From NCBI GenBank assembly GCA_038200435.1, contig JBBPXY010000024.1, positions 1 through 40,721 on the forward strand: 40,721 nt of DNA, written 5' to 3'. The stretch's first letter is position 1. Each line of letters begins with the position of its first letter. The position numbers and the translations under genes were made by a program. The notes beneath the pieces are model-generated. The model searched no databases. It worked only from the letters and a program-made list of their open reading frames with translations, and was not told the origin of the DNA. Of this stretch, positions 20,565 through 27,925 are shown in pieces. This DNA comes from JBBPXY01 sp038200435. GTDB taxonomy: Bacteria > Actinomycetota > Thermoleophilia > Solirubrobacterales > Solirubrobacteraceae.

Positions 20565-21023
20565 ATGTCCGCCCTCTGCTTCATAGAGCCTCAGAACGCC
20601 ATCCGAGTCATGGCCGAGTCCGTGGGCCGCGAGGCGCGCCGCCAGCTGCTCGGCGAGGTCGTCCGTGCCTGGGTCGACGAGATACCTGACGTCGATCTCG
20701 TATCCCACTACGCCAAGGCGGTCGCCGACCTCGACGACGAGGATCTCTCGATGCTCGCGGCCTGGCATGCCTCGCTCGAGGTCGGCCACCCGATCGCGAA
20801 CACCGAGTTCTTGGTCAACGTCTTTCCGTCGCTCGGTGAGAACCGGCGCGAGGCACTCAAGATCGCCGCGGGGTTCCGCGGGGAGGAGGCCTTCGAGGCC
20901 GGAGTAGGGGAGGAGCAGGCGTTGGAGGCAGTGCTTCCGTGCCTGTCACCCGAGCGCTGTGCCGAGCTCGCACGCGAATGCCTCGACCTCTACTGCTGGG
21001 ACCGGCTCGGCAGCAACAACTAA
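20565..21023 (+). CDS. Hypothetical helical protein
   Basis: A 152-residue acidic protein I do not recognise. It looks almost entirely helical and is probably cytoplasmic, with no signal or membrane segment. Landmarks are VRAWVDEIPDVDLVSHYAKAV, DLDDEDLSMLAAWHASLEVG and CLSPERCAELARECLDLYCW, the last carrying four of its five cysteines. A GGAGGA-like ribosome binding site lies at 20547-20552, 12 nt before the ATG. A later in-frame ATG at 20610 (MAESVGREARR) is possible. It stands alone between the sigma fusion gene and the minus-strand run. Confidence 0.6.
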   Translation: MSALCFIEPQNAIRVMAESVGREARRQLLGEVVRAWVDEIPDVDLVSHYAKAVADLDDEDLSMLAAWHASLEVGHPIANTEFLVNVFPSLGENRREALKIAAGFRGEEAFEAGVGEEQALEAVLPCLSPERCAELARECLDLYCWDRLGSNN

Positions 21024-21057
21024 AGCGGGAGCGGCGAAGAGCCGCAACCTCCGCCGC

Positions 21058-21582
21058 CTACGACAGGTCGGGCGAGCCCGAGGTGATCAGCCGGCGCACA
21101 GCTGCGCGCGCCGACCAGAGCATCTCGACGGTGCGCAGAGCACTCGGTAGCGACTCGGGGTCGGCTCCGCGCGCGTGCTCCACGCGGTCGACAGCATCGT
21201 CCCAGGCGGACTCACACACCGCCATCACTTCGTCAAGAGCGCGCAGGCGCTCGCGCTGAACTTCGCTCGCGCGGCGGGCCAGGACGTCGGCGACGTCGAG
21301 ATCGCCGTCGTGCGCCGCGCGACCGGCCGCGGCGAGCAGTCCGCTGACCGCAGTCTCGAGTGCTGCCGCGGCACACCGCATCTCGACGATGAACTCGGCG
21401 GGAGCTTCGCCGATCATCACGCTGGCGATGTCCTCCACATCACAAAGACCGACGGATTCGTAGCGCCCCGAGAGGTCGAACCGGTGATGAGCCCAACTGG
21501 CCGACTCGCGGCTGACAAGGAAGTCGAAGACGTCCGCGGAGCCGTCGAGGCCGTCGTGGGTGACCGTGCAGAGTGTCTCCAT
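21058..21582 (-). CDS. Hypothetical protein, last gene of minus-strand run
   Basis: About 174 residues, unrecognised. The N-terminal half has METLCTVTHDGLDGSADVFDF and a MIGEAPAEFIVEM stretch; the rest is a long helical part, rich in Ala, Glu and Arg (LARRASEVQRERLRALDEVMAVCESAWDDA split across the middle), suggesting a coiled coil or helical bundle. The frame is open to 21651, overlapping the HAD gene, but the ATG at 21582 is preceded by a weak AGAAG site and gives the more coherent protein. An ATG at 21621 cannot be excluded. It is probably cotranscribed with the four genes upstream of it. Confidence 0.55.
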   Translation of the reverse strand: METLCTVTHDGLDGSADVFDFLVSRESASWAHHRFDLSGRYESVGLCDVEDIASVMIGEAPAEFIVEMRCAAAALETAVSGLLAAAGRAAHDGDLDVADVLARRASEVQRERLRALDEVMAVCESAWDDAVDRVEHARGADPESLPSALRTVEMLWSARAAVRRLITSGSPDLS

Positions 21583-21631
21583 CTGTGCTTCTGGTACCCC
21601 GCAGCGGGCCGTCCTATGCATCCGAACCGGT

Positions 21632-22306
21632 CTACTCGGTGGTAATCGCACCTCCGGCCAGTATCTGCTCGACCTCTCTCTTGGCCTGCTCGTTGGAATG
21701 GAACCAGACGGCGGGCATACCGAGTTCGCGCGCGGCCGTGCAGTTGATCTCGATGTCGTCGAGCAAGAGGGCAGCCTCGGGCGCGACGCCGAGGCGCTCG
21801 AGTGTCAGCTCGTAGATCTCCCGCTCCGGCTTGCGCATCCCGACGAAGGCCGAGTCGATCACGGCTTCGAAGAGCTCGTCGACGGGGATCATCGCGCGCC
21901 AGCGCGGCTCCCATTCGCGGACGTTGTTGGTGAGGATCGCCGAGCGCAGCCCGCGCGCTCGCAGGTCGCGTACGAAGTCCAGCAGCTCGTGGTTCGTCTC
22001 CAAGTGGGTGAAGTAGGACTCGGCGAAGGCGTGCATGGCCACCGGGCGCCCGAGCTCGGCTTCGAGGCCCGTTTCGAGCTTGGCCAGGAAGTCGCGTTCG
22101 CTGAGATGGCCCTTCTCGAGCTCGAAGAGCGGGTGCGCGCCGTCGTGTTCTGCCGCGGCGGCCATCGCACGGCCGAGAGACTCGAGCGGAACGCCCGAGG
22201 AATCCTGAAAGGCGGCGAAGGAGCCCAGGAGCGGCGAGGTGATCACGCCGCCGAAGTCGCAGACGAGCACCTCGATCTCGCCGGCGGCGGCCGGGGTGTC
22301 GCTCAC
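21632..22306 (-). CDS. HAD superfamily hydrolase, sEH/YihX-like (DxG motif I)
   Basis: A 224-residue HAD phosphatase. Motif I is CDFGGVI: the nucleophilic Asp is present but the usual second Asp is Gly, as in the YihX and epoxide-hydrolase-N-domain subgroup. Motif II is AILTNN, the motif III lysine is in GMRKPEREIY, and motif IV is LLLDDIEINCTAARELGM. The GTG at 22306 overlaps the stop of the preceding gene (GTGA), which argues against the longer reading to 22360. The substrate cannot be told from the sequence. Confidence 0.87.
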   Translation of the reverse strand: MSDTPAAAGEIEVLVCDFGGVITSPLLGSFAAFQDSSGVPLESLGRAMAAAAEHDGAHPLFELEKGHLSERDFLAKLETGLEAELGRPVAMHAFAESYFTHLETNHELLDFVRDLRARGLRSAILTNNVREWEPRWRAMIPVDELFEAVIDSAFVGMRKPEREIYELTLERLGVAPEAALLLDDIEINCTAARELGMPAVWFHSNEQAKREVEQILAGGAITTE

Positions 22307-23187
22307 TGGCGCCGCCACACGTCGTAGCGCCCGACTCCCTCGCGGCCCTCCATGCGCCACGAGAAGAAGGAGGCGTCGAGCCTGAGGCGCCCGAGCTCGA
22401 GGGACGTGCCGCCCAGCGCCTCACCGGCCGCGCGACGGGCAAAGCCGTCCTCCTCGGCGGGCCACAACTCGAGCCCAGCCCGGCGCTGGCGCCCTTCCCC
22501 GTCGTACAAGGTCGAGAGCCGCGGCTCGCCGACCGGCACGACAACCGACGGCTCACCCTCCGCGCCCGGGCCGAGGATGAACGCGCTCATCCGTTCGGCC
22601 TCATGCCCCTTCGCCTTCCTCAGGCGCGAGGCGAACAACATCACCGCGGCGTCGGGGGCGAGCCACGCGGAGACGGAGCGGGAGAGCTCCATGCTGTCCC
22701 AGTCTGTAACCCCCCACTGCCGTCCTCGCTGACCGAGCCCCTCGACCGTGAACTCCTCCTCGCCGCACCGCACGGTGCCGCCGACGGCGCACAGCTGCTC
22801 ATAGCCCTCCAGGGCGCCCGCATCAGCGCCGGGCTCGACGGGCGGGCAGAGGGCGGTGAAGGAGAGGTCGAAGCTGCCGTCCTCCGCGTCCAGGGCGGCG
22901 CGCCATCGCGCCAACGGCTCGATGGTCTCGGTCACCGCGCCACCCGCGGAGAGGCGACGCCAGTCGGGGTCGTGCTCCTCCTCGCCGCCGCCAGCGCTCG
23001 CGGCAATGGCCGAGGAGCCCCGGAAGAGCAGGCCGAGGCCGCTCTTCAGCGCGGGGGCCGAATCCGTCAGCCCGAGCCGCAGGCTGCCGAAGAGGTTCTG
23101 CTCCATGTCGCCCCAGGAGAATGTGACTGCCTCTCCGAAACCAGCCGCGCCGGACGGGCGAACCTGTTCGTCGCCGGACTCGATCAC
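22303..23187 (-). CDS. DUF7064/CrtC-like beta-barrel protein, function unknown
   Basis: A 294-residue protein without signal peptide or membrane segment. The most conserved-looking block is VEGLGQRGRQWGVTDWDSM (Trp158, Trp163), which resembles the GHRDRSWGVRDW type motif I associate with DUF7064 and with the lipocalin-like hydroxyneurosporene synthase (CrtC/AttH) fold. Other landmarks are a WRAALDAEDGSFDLSFTALCPP strand-rich part and a C-terminal LRLDASFFSWRMEG. The GTG start overlaps the fxsA stop (GTGA) and its own stop overlaps the next gene in the same way, so all three are translationally coupled. Family assignment is by motif memory only. Confidence 0.6.
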   Translation of the reverse strand: MIESGDEQVRPSGAAGFGEAVTFSWGDMEQNLFGSLRLGLTDSAPALKSGLGLLFRGSSAIAASAGGGEEEHDPDWRRLSAGGAVTETIEPLARWRAALDAEDGSFDLSFTALCPPVEPGADAGALEGYEQLCAVGGTVRCGEEEFTVEGLGQRGRQWGVTDWDSMELSRSVSAWLAPDAAVMLFASRLRKAKGHEAERMSAFILGPGAEGEPSVVVPVGEPRLSTLYDGEGRQRRAGLELWPAEEDGFARRAAGEALGGTSLELGRLRLDASFFSWRMEGREGVGRYDVWRRQ

Positions 23188-23660
23188 GGCCGGCGACGTT
23201 CGCCCGGATCGATCTCGACCGCCGTGCCCTCGACGTCGTCCCGCACCGGGCCGGCCGCCGGCCGTGGCCGCCCCGCGCGTCCGACGACCCGGGCCAGCGT
23301 GCGGTTGGCGAAGTTGCGCACGAGCGCGCGCCGGAGGATCGCCCGTGTGGGCGGCAGGAGAAGGAGCAGGCCGATGATGTCGGTCAGGAAGCCCGGCGTG
23401 ATGAGGAAGGCGCCCCCGAAGATCACGAGCGCCCCATCGAGCACCTCCTTGGCGGGCGGTCGCCCTGCGGCGAGGCCGTCGTTGAAGCGTCGCCAGGTCT
23501 GCCGGCCCTGGCTACGCACCAGCACCGTGCCGAGAACGGAGTCGGCGAGCAGCAAAGCGATGGTCGGCAGGGCGCCGATGGCCTGGCCGACTTGGATGAG
23601 CAGATACAGCTCGGCCAGCGGGACGACAATGAATATCGCGAGCAGGAGCGGCAGCACCAT
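23184..23660 (-). CDS. fxsA: FxsA family membrane protein
   Basis: A 158-residue cytoplasmic membrane protein of the FxsA family (in E. coli it relieves phage T7 exclusion by F; its general role is unknown). Hydrophobic segments lie at about 2-25 (LPLLLAIFIVVPLAELYLLI), 30-48 (ALPTIALLLADSVLGTVLV) and 72-105, where ALVIFGGAFLITPGFLTDII is the family hallmark. The C-terminus is a basic tail with PRPAAGPVRDDVEGTAVEID. The ATG at 23660 is chosen because the family starts there; the upstream 41 codons of open frame have no similarity. Confidence 0.9.
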   Translation of the reverse strand: MVLPLLLAIFIVVPLAELYLLIQVGQAIGALPTIALLLADSVLGTVLVRSQGRQTWRRFNDGLAAGRPPAKEVLDGALVIFGGAFLITPGFLTDIIGLLLLLPPTRAILRRALVRNFANRTLARVVGRAGRPRPAAGPVRDDVEGTAVEIDPGERRRP

Positions 23661-23679
23661 GGTGGACCTGCTGGGGGCG

Positions 23680-24027
23680 CTAGGCCGATTGGGCGACGAT
23701 GCGCACACCGTCCAGGCGGTGCAGGCCGACGTGCTCGATGAGCTTCTGCACCTGCGGCTGCGGATACCGGAGGAGGAGCGCACGTCCGGCGCGACGCAGC
23801 CGGCGGGCGAGCGCGGCCAGATCGAGCATCAGCGTGGTGTCGGCGAACCCGAGATCGCTCAGGTCGACCGTCACGTCTTCCCGCGCGAGAATCGCGCGCG
23901 CCAAGGCGCCGCGCCGACGACCCTGTGTCGAGCGGTCCTCATCCCCGGTGCACTGCAGTACCCCTCGGTTTTCGTCCCAGTCGACGATGGCCCCCACGCT
24001 AGCGAAAATCAATGGCCGATACTCCAC
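23680..24027 (-). CDS. STAS domain protein (anti-sigma factor antagonist-like)
   Basis: A 115-residue single STAS domain, the fold of SpoIIAA/RsbV anti-anti-sigma factors. The strand-helix core is VTVDLSDLGFADTTLMLDLAALARRLRRAGRA in parts: VTVDLSDLGFADTTLML, then a helix, then LLLRYPQPQVQKLIEHVGL. Where classical antagonists have Asp-Ser and the Ser is phosphorylated by the anti-sigma kinase, this protein has Asp-Thr, so phospho-control is possible but altered. The frame starts with GTG at 24027; a GTG at 23997 is an alternative that still leaves the whole domain. It heads a minus-strand run and could act on the SigB-type factor, which is inference. Confidence 0.8.
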   Translation of the reverse strand: MEYRPLIFASVGAIVDWDENRGVLQCTGDEDRSTQGRRRGALARAILAREDVTVDLSDLGFADTTLMLDLAALARRLRRAGRALLLRYPQPQVQKLIEHVGLHRLDGVRIVAQSA

Positions 24028-24055
24028 CGGTCACTGTTTCGTCACAGCTGCGGGC

Positions 24056-24061
24056 TAGACT
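24056..24061 (+). promoter_or_regulatory. -10-like element of a leaderless transcript (MIP18 gene)
   Basis: TAGACT ends 8 nt before the ATG at 24070, with no ribosome binding site in between. This 42-bp gap also has to hold the divergent promoter of the STAS gene. Confidence 0.35.
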
Positions 24062-24069
24062 CGCATCCA

Positions 24070-24372
24070 ATGGCTGCTCCCGCTAAAGAAGAAGTGTTCG
24101 AAGCGCTCACGAACGTCATCGATCCGGAGCTCGGGCTCGACTTCGTGGAGCTCGGGTTGGTCTACGACGTCGAGATCGAGGACGCGACGGTCAACATCAC
24201 CTTCACCCTCACGACGCCGGCGTGCCCCATCGGGCCGCAGGTCTCCGAGCAGATGCAGGAGTTCGTCGGGGAGCTCGAGGGTGTGGATGAGGTCGTGCCC
24301 CGAATGGTCTTCACTCCTCCGTGGTCGCCGGAGAAGATGAGCGAAGACGCGATGTTCGCGCTGGGCTTCTAG
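24070..24372 (+). CDS. MIP18 / DUF59 family protein (SufT/PaaD-like Fe-S assembly factor)
   Basis: A 100-residue single-domain protein. The opening EVFEALTNVIDPELGLDFVELGLVYDVEIE and the TTPACPIGPQV loop with its conserved cysteine are the hallmarks of the MIP18 family, which includes SufT-type Fe-S maturation factors and the PaaD/PaaJ subunit of phenylacetyl-CoA oxygenase. The C-terminal FTPPWSPEKMSEDA is typical of the group. No paa or suf genes lie nearby, so a general Fe-S maturation role is the better guess. The start sits at the first Met of the family and follows a TAGACT element. Confidence 0.9.
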   Translation: MAAPAKEEVFEALTNVIDPELGLDFVELGLVYDVEIEDATVNITFTLTTPACPIGPQVSEQMQEFVGELEGVDEVVPRMVFTPPWSPEKMSEDAMFALGF

Positions 24373-24385
24373 CCCGCCCACCCGC

Positions 24386-24397
24386 ACCTCTAGAGGT
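24386..24397. repeat. 12-bp perfect palindrome before the subtilase gene
   Basis: ACCTCTAGAGGT is its own reverse complement and lies 34 bp before the subtilase start, 14 bp after the MIP18 stop. It may be an operator; it is too short to be a convincing terminator. Confidence 0.35.
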
Positions 24398-24431
24398 AAG
24401 CGGCCGCTCTCGCCACTATTCTGGAGGGGCG

Positions 24432-26105
24432 ATGCGGCGACTCTTATCAGCCGCCGTCGTGGCTCTCTGGCTCACGGCCGTGGCCGCCGCGCCCGCCTCC
24501 GCCGCACCGGCAACCGGGCGGCTGCTCGTGCTCGTCGCGCCGTCCTCGCCGCACGCGGTGCGGGCCGCCGCGGCGCGCGTCCTGGCCCGCGCCTCGCGGG
24601 TTCGCCCGGCCGGGCTCTCCGTGCCGGAGATCGGCCTGTTCGCCGTGCGCCCGGCCCCCGGCGTGAGTCTCGCCTGGGCGCTGCGCAGCGTACGCGGGCT
24701 CCCGGGCGTGGTATCGGCCGAGCCCGAGCTGCGGTCACGTCCGCGCTCACTGCCCAACGACCCCGCCCTGCACGAGGCGGAGCCGGCCCCGGGCGCCCAA
24801 TCGGGAACCCCGCTCCAGTGGGCGCCGGCCCGAGAGATGTTCGCCGGTGCCTGGAGCATCGAACGTGGCGCTCGGGCACGCATCGGAGTGATCGACACGG
24901 GCATCGACGGCGGCCACCCGGACCTGGCCGGCAAAATCCGTGCGGCCGCCATGCCGGACGGGGACGAGAGCGACTCACCCGCCGCATCCGATCAGGAGGG
25001 CCACGGCACACACGTCGCTTCGCTGGCCTGCGCGAACACGGACAACGGCGCTGGCGTCGCGGGGGCGGGGTACGACTGCGGCCTGGTCGTCGAGAAGGTC
25101 GATTTCAGCGACGGCTCGATCGCGGCGGCCATCGTCGACGCGAGCAAGCGGCGGGTGCAGGCGCTCAACATGAGCTTCGGATCCGACGGGCGCAGGTCGG
25201 CCCCGGCTGCGACCCGTAGGGCGCTCCGCTACGCCGTGCAGCGCGGGGTGGTCCTTGTCGCCGCGGCCGCCGACGGCGGCACGAAGACGAACTCGGTGCG
25301 TGAGCAGGGCGATCCCGCCAACGTCCTTCAGCCGTCGGGCACCGGTCCGCACCTGGGATCTGGCCTGGGCCTGTCGGTCACCGCGGCCGACTTCCACGAC
25401 AAGCGCGCCTACTTCGCCGGTGCCGGCACGCAGATCTCGCTCGCCGCCTACGGCTCCTACGACGCAAACCCCCCGCTGAACCCCCTCCAGAAGCCGCCGC
25501 GCGGCATCATCGGCGCGTATCCGGCCGGGCACACCTACCGCGACGGCTTCAACGTCGGCGACCTCAGCTGCGCCTGCCGCACGACGATCCACGGTCAGCC
25601 CTACGCCTATCTCGAGGGAACCTCGATGGCCGCTCCCCAGGTCGCGGGGGCCGCGGCGCTCGTGCGAGTGCTCAACCCCGATCTTGGCCCGCTGGACGTA
25701 GTCCGGTTGCTCAAGAGCACAGCGCGCCGTACGGGCGGGTGGAACGAGGATCTCGGGTGGGGGATCCTCGACGCCGGTGCCGCGCTGCGCGCCGCGCAGG
25801 AGATCGACCGGCGCAGGCCGGTTTCGCGCCTGCGCGCCGGCCCGGTACGCGGCGGCACGGTGGCGCTCCGCTGGGGCGGAGCTGACCGCTCGCCGCGAGG
25901 CGTCGTCTCGTCCGGGATCGATCACTACGACGTCTTCGTCGCGCGGGGCGGCGGCCGGCGCCGGCTTATCGCGCGCACCCGCCGGCACTCGATGCGGTGG
26001 CCGCTGCGGCGCGGCAGCCGCTACGCCTTTTTCACCGAAGCGGTCGACCGTGCGCACAACCGCGAGCGCCAGCCGCCGCGGGCCGACGCGCACGTCCGCG
26101 AGTAG
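24432..26105 (+). CDS. Secreted subtilisin-like serine protease (S8) with unusual oxyanion residue
   Basis: A 557-residue exported protease. A signal peptide covers residues 1-25 (LLSAAVVALWLTAVAAAPASA). An I9-like propeptide follows (about 28-105). The S8 domain has Asp155 (IGVIDTGID), His191 (GHGTHVAS) and Ser398 (EGTSMAAPQVAGAAAL). The oxyanion position, normally Asn in AAGN, reads AAAD here (Asp281). Four cysteines (200, 216, 380, 382) could form disulfides. The C-terminal 100 residues look like a fibronectin III-type beta domain (GGTVALRWGGADRS...IDHYDVFVARGG). The start is supported by a GGAGGGG site. Without the Asn, activity could be altered but is not excluded. Confidence 0.93.
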   Translation: MRRLLSAAVVALWLTAVAAAPASAAPATGRLLVLVAPSSPHAVRAAAARVLARASRVRPAGLSVPEIGLFAVRPAPGVSLAWALRSVRGLPGVVSAEPELRSRPRSLPNDPALHEAEPAPGAQSGTPLQWAPAREMFAGAWSIERGARARIGVIDTGIDGGHPDLAGKIRAAAMPDGDESDSPAASDQEGHGTHVASLACANTDNGAGVAGAGYDCGLVVEKVDFSDGSIAAAIVDASKRRVQALNMSFGSDGRRSAPAATRRALRYAVQRGVVLVAAAADGGTKTNSVREQGDPANVLQPSGTGPHLGSGLGLSVTAADFHDKRAYFAGAGTQISLAAYGSYDANPPLNPLQKPPRGIIGAYPAGHTYRDGFNVGDLSCACRTTIHGQPYAYLEGTSMAAPQVAGAAALVRVLNPDLGPLDVVRLLKSTARRTGGWNEDLGWGILDAGAALRAAQEIDRRRPVSRLRAGPVRGGTVALRWGGADRSPRGVVSSGIDHYDVFVARGGGRRRLIARTRRHSMRWPLRRGSRYAFFTEAVDRAHNRERQPPRADAHVRE

Positions 26106-26107
26106 TC

Positions 26108-27691
26108 CTACGAGGACTTCTTGGCGCGCGAGCGTGGCTTGGCCGAGCGTGTCGCGCTCGCCTTGCCGTTGGTGCTCGCCTTCGCCCGCGGCTTTGCGCG
26201 CCGCTTGGCTCGCATCTCCGCTGCCGGGCCGGTCGTGCGCGCAGTGGCCCTGCGCCGAAGGGTCGGCGCGGTCGCGGCCTTCGAGCTGCCGCTCTTCTTC
26301 GTCGCCGCGCGCTGCAGCTCGGCCAGCGACTCCTCGATGCCGGAAGCGATCGAGTCGAGGTCGGGCAGGGCGTCGTAGTCGCCCAGAAGGCCGAAGTTGA
26401 CCCCGCCGTCGTAGGACATGATCGCAATGGCCATCGCGTGGTTCTTGGGCAGGAAGGCGATGGGGTAGAGGTCGAGCAGGCGCCGGCCGGAGACGTAGAG
26501 CGGGAACTGCGGCCCCGGCACGTTGGTCACGATCAGGTTGAAGAGACGCGTGGAGAAGTTCAGCCGCGATGCCTGCGCGAGGACGGTGGGGGGCGCGAGC
26601 TGCTGGACGTTGCTCAAGACCTCGGCGCCTACAGCCTGCTTGGAGTCCTTGAGGCCGTCCATGGCCTGCTTGACGAAGCGCAGGCGGGCCACCGGGTCCT
26701 TGATGTAGACCGGCAGCGGACCGCGCATAACCGCGATGCGGTTACCCATCTGGTCGTGCTGATGCTCTTGGCGGATGGAGACGGGGACGAGGGCGCGCAT
26801 CTCGAGGCCTTCGGTGCGCACGCCGCGCGAACGCAGCCATTTCGCCAGCGCTCCAGAAACCACCGTGAGCACTACGTCGTTCACCGTGCCGCCGAGGGCG
26901 TTCTTGACCTGCTTGTAGTCCTCGAGCTGGCCGCGGACGACCGCGTAGCGGCGGTGCGGGCCGATCTCGACGTTCAGCGGCGTCTCCGGCGCGGGGTTGA
27001 GGCCGGCCCACACGATCTCGCCGACGCCTTCGGCGGCTTCGCGCGCGACGCCGAGCGACGAGCTGGGGCGTGACGCCGCGGTGACGGCGCGCGAGGCCAT
27101 CCCGACCGAGGTCTTCACGAGGCCCTTCAGGCCCGCGGCCACAAGCTCCGCGGAAGAAGGCTCGGGCCGCGGCTGCCAGGGCTCGAGCCCCTCGACGGCC
27201 GGAGCGGGATCCGGAGATAGATCGAAGAGAACGGTGGCGAGGTCCATCCCCGCGACCCCGTCGACCAGGGCGTGGTGTGTCTTTGAGAGCAGCGCGAACC
27301 GGTTGCCCTCGAGGCCCTCGACGAGCCACAGCTCCCACAGCGGCTTGGAGCGGTCGAGCTGCTGGGAGTGGATCCGCGCGGCGAGCGCGAACAGCTGCTC
27401 TTCCGTGCCGGGGGCGGGAAGCGCCGTGTGGCGCACGTGGTACTCGAGGTTGAAGCTCGGGTCGTCGATCCACAGCGGGCGGCCGGTCTCCATCGGCGGC
27501 GTTGCCAGCTTCTGCCGGTAGCGCGGCACGAGGTGCAGGCGGCCGCGGATCCCGTCGACGAACTCCGGGTAGGACGGCGGCGGCCCCTCGCAGATGATCG
27601 CCGCGCCGACGTGCATGTGCGACGTCGCGCCCTCTTGCACGAGGAACGAGGCGTCGATGGCCGTGAGCCGGTCGAGATGTGACTGCGCCAT
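26108..27691 (-). CDS. Wax ester synthase / diacylglycerol acyltransferase (WS/DGAT)
   Basis: A 527-residue acyltransferase that esterifies acyl-CoA with diacylglycerol or fatty alcohol to make storage lipid. The active site HHALVDG is at 139-145 (HHxxxDG), and the N-terminal MSPLD-like LTAIDASFLVQEG and the late VTNVPGPQFPLYVSG are the other family blocks. The last 60 residues are an unusual Lys/Arg/Ala-rich tail (repeats of AKPRAK type), which may help bind lipid droplets, membranes or nucleic acid; this is inference. The gene diverges from the acyl-CoA dehydrogenase across a region with a long inverted repeat. Confidence 0.95.
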   Translation of the reverse strand: MAQSHLDRLTAIDASFLVQEGATSHMHVGAAIICEGPPPSYPEFVDGIRGRLHLVPRYRQKLATPPMETGRPLWIDDPSFNLEYHVRHTALPAPGTEEQLFALAARIHSQQLDRSKPLWELWLVEGLEGNRFALLSKTHHALVDGVAGMDLATVLFDLSPDPAPAVEGLEPWQPRPEPSSAELVAAGLKGLVKTSVGMASRAVTAASRPSSSLGVAREAAEGVGEIVWAGLNPAPETPLNVEIGPHRRYAVVRGQLEDYKQVKNALGGTVNDVVLTVVSGALAKWLRSRGVRTEGLEMRALVPVSIRQEHQHDQMGNRIAVMRGPLPVYIKDPVARLRFVKQAMDGLKDSKQAVGAEVLSNVQQLAPPTVLAQASRLNFSTRLFNLIVTNVPGPQFPLYVSGRRLLDLYPIAFLPKNHAMAIAIMSYDGGVNFGLLGDYDALPDLDSIASGIEESLAELQRAATKKSGSSKAATAPTLRRRATARTTGPAAEMRAKRRAKPRAKASTNGKASATRSAKPRSRAKKSS

Positions 27692-27925
27692 GGCGAAAGA
27701 CTAAACGTTCAGCCATCGCCGGACGAACGGCATCGAGGAAGGAGGGGGGAACCAACGACGCCGTGGTTGATCGGGAGGTTCTGTCCACGGCGCACGCTCC
27801 GACGGTTCCGTGGGCAGAACCTCCCGGTCTGCACTCGTTTCCGCTTCCTGGATCCGTCCGCGTGGCCGTCCCCATCTAACATCGGCCGCCCGCACGTTCG
27901 CGACCGTCAGAGGAGAGCAACTTTC
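27692..27925. promoter_or_regulatory. Divergent control region between WS/DGAT and acyl-CoA dehydrogenase
   Basis: A 234-bp gap between two divergent lipid genes. It holds the inverted repeat at 27773-27825, a possible -10 TAACAT at 27877-27882 for the dehydrogenase and AGAGGAGA just before its ATG. No coding sequence is visible. Confidence 0.55.
27773..27825. repeat. 18-bp inverted repeat, 17/18 match, 17-nt loop
   Basis: GGGAGGTTCTGTCCACGG (27773-27790) and CCGTGGGCAGAACCTCCC (27808-27825) are inverted copies with one mismatch. Flanking bases extend the stem by about four more pairs including one G-T (27769-27829). This is the longest inverted repeat I saw in the window. Confidence 0.75.
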
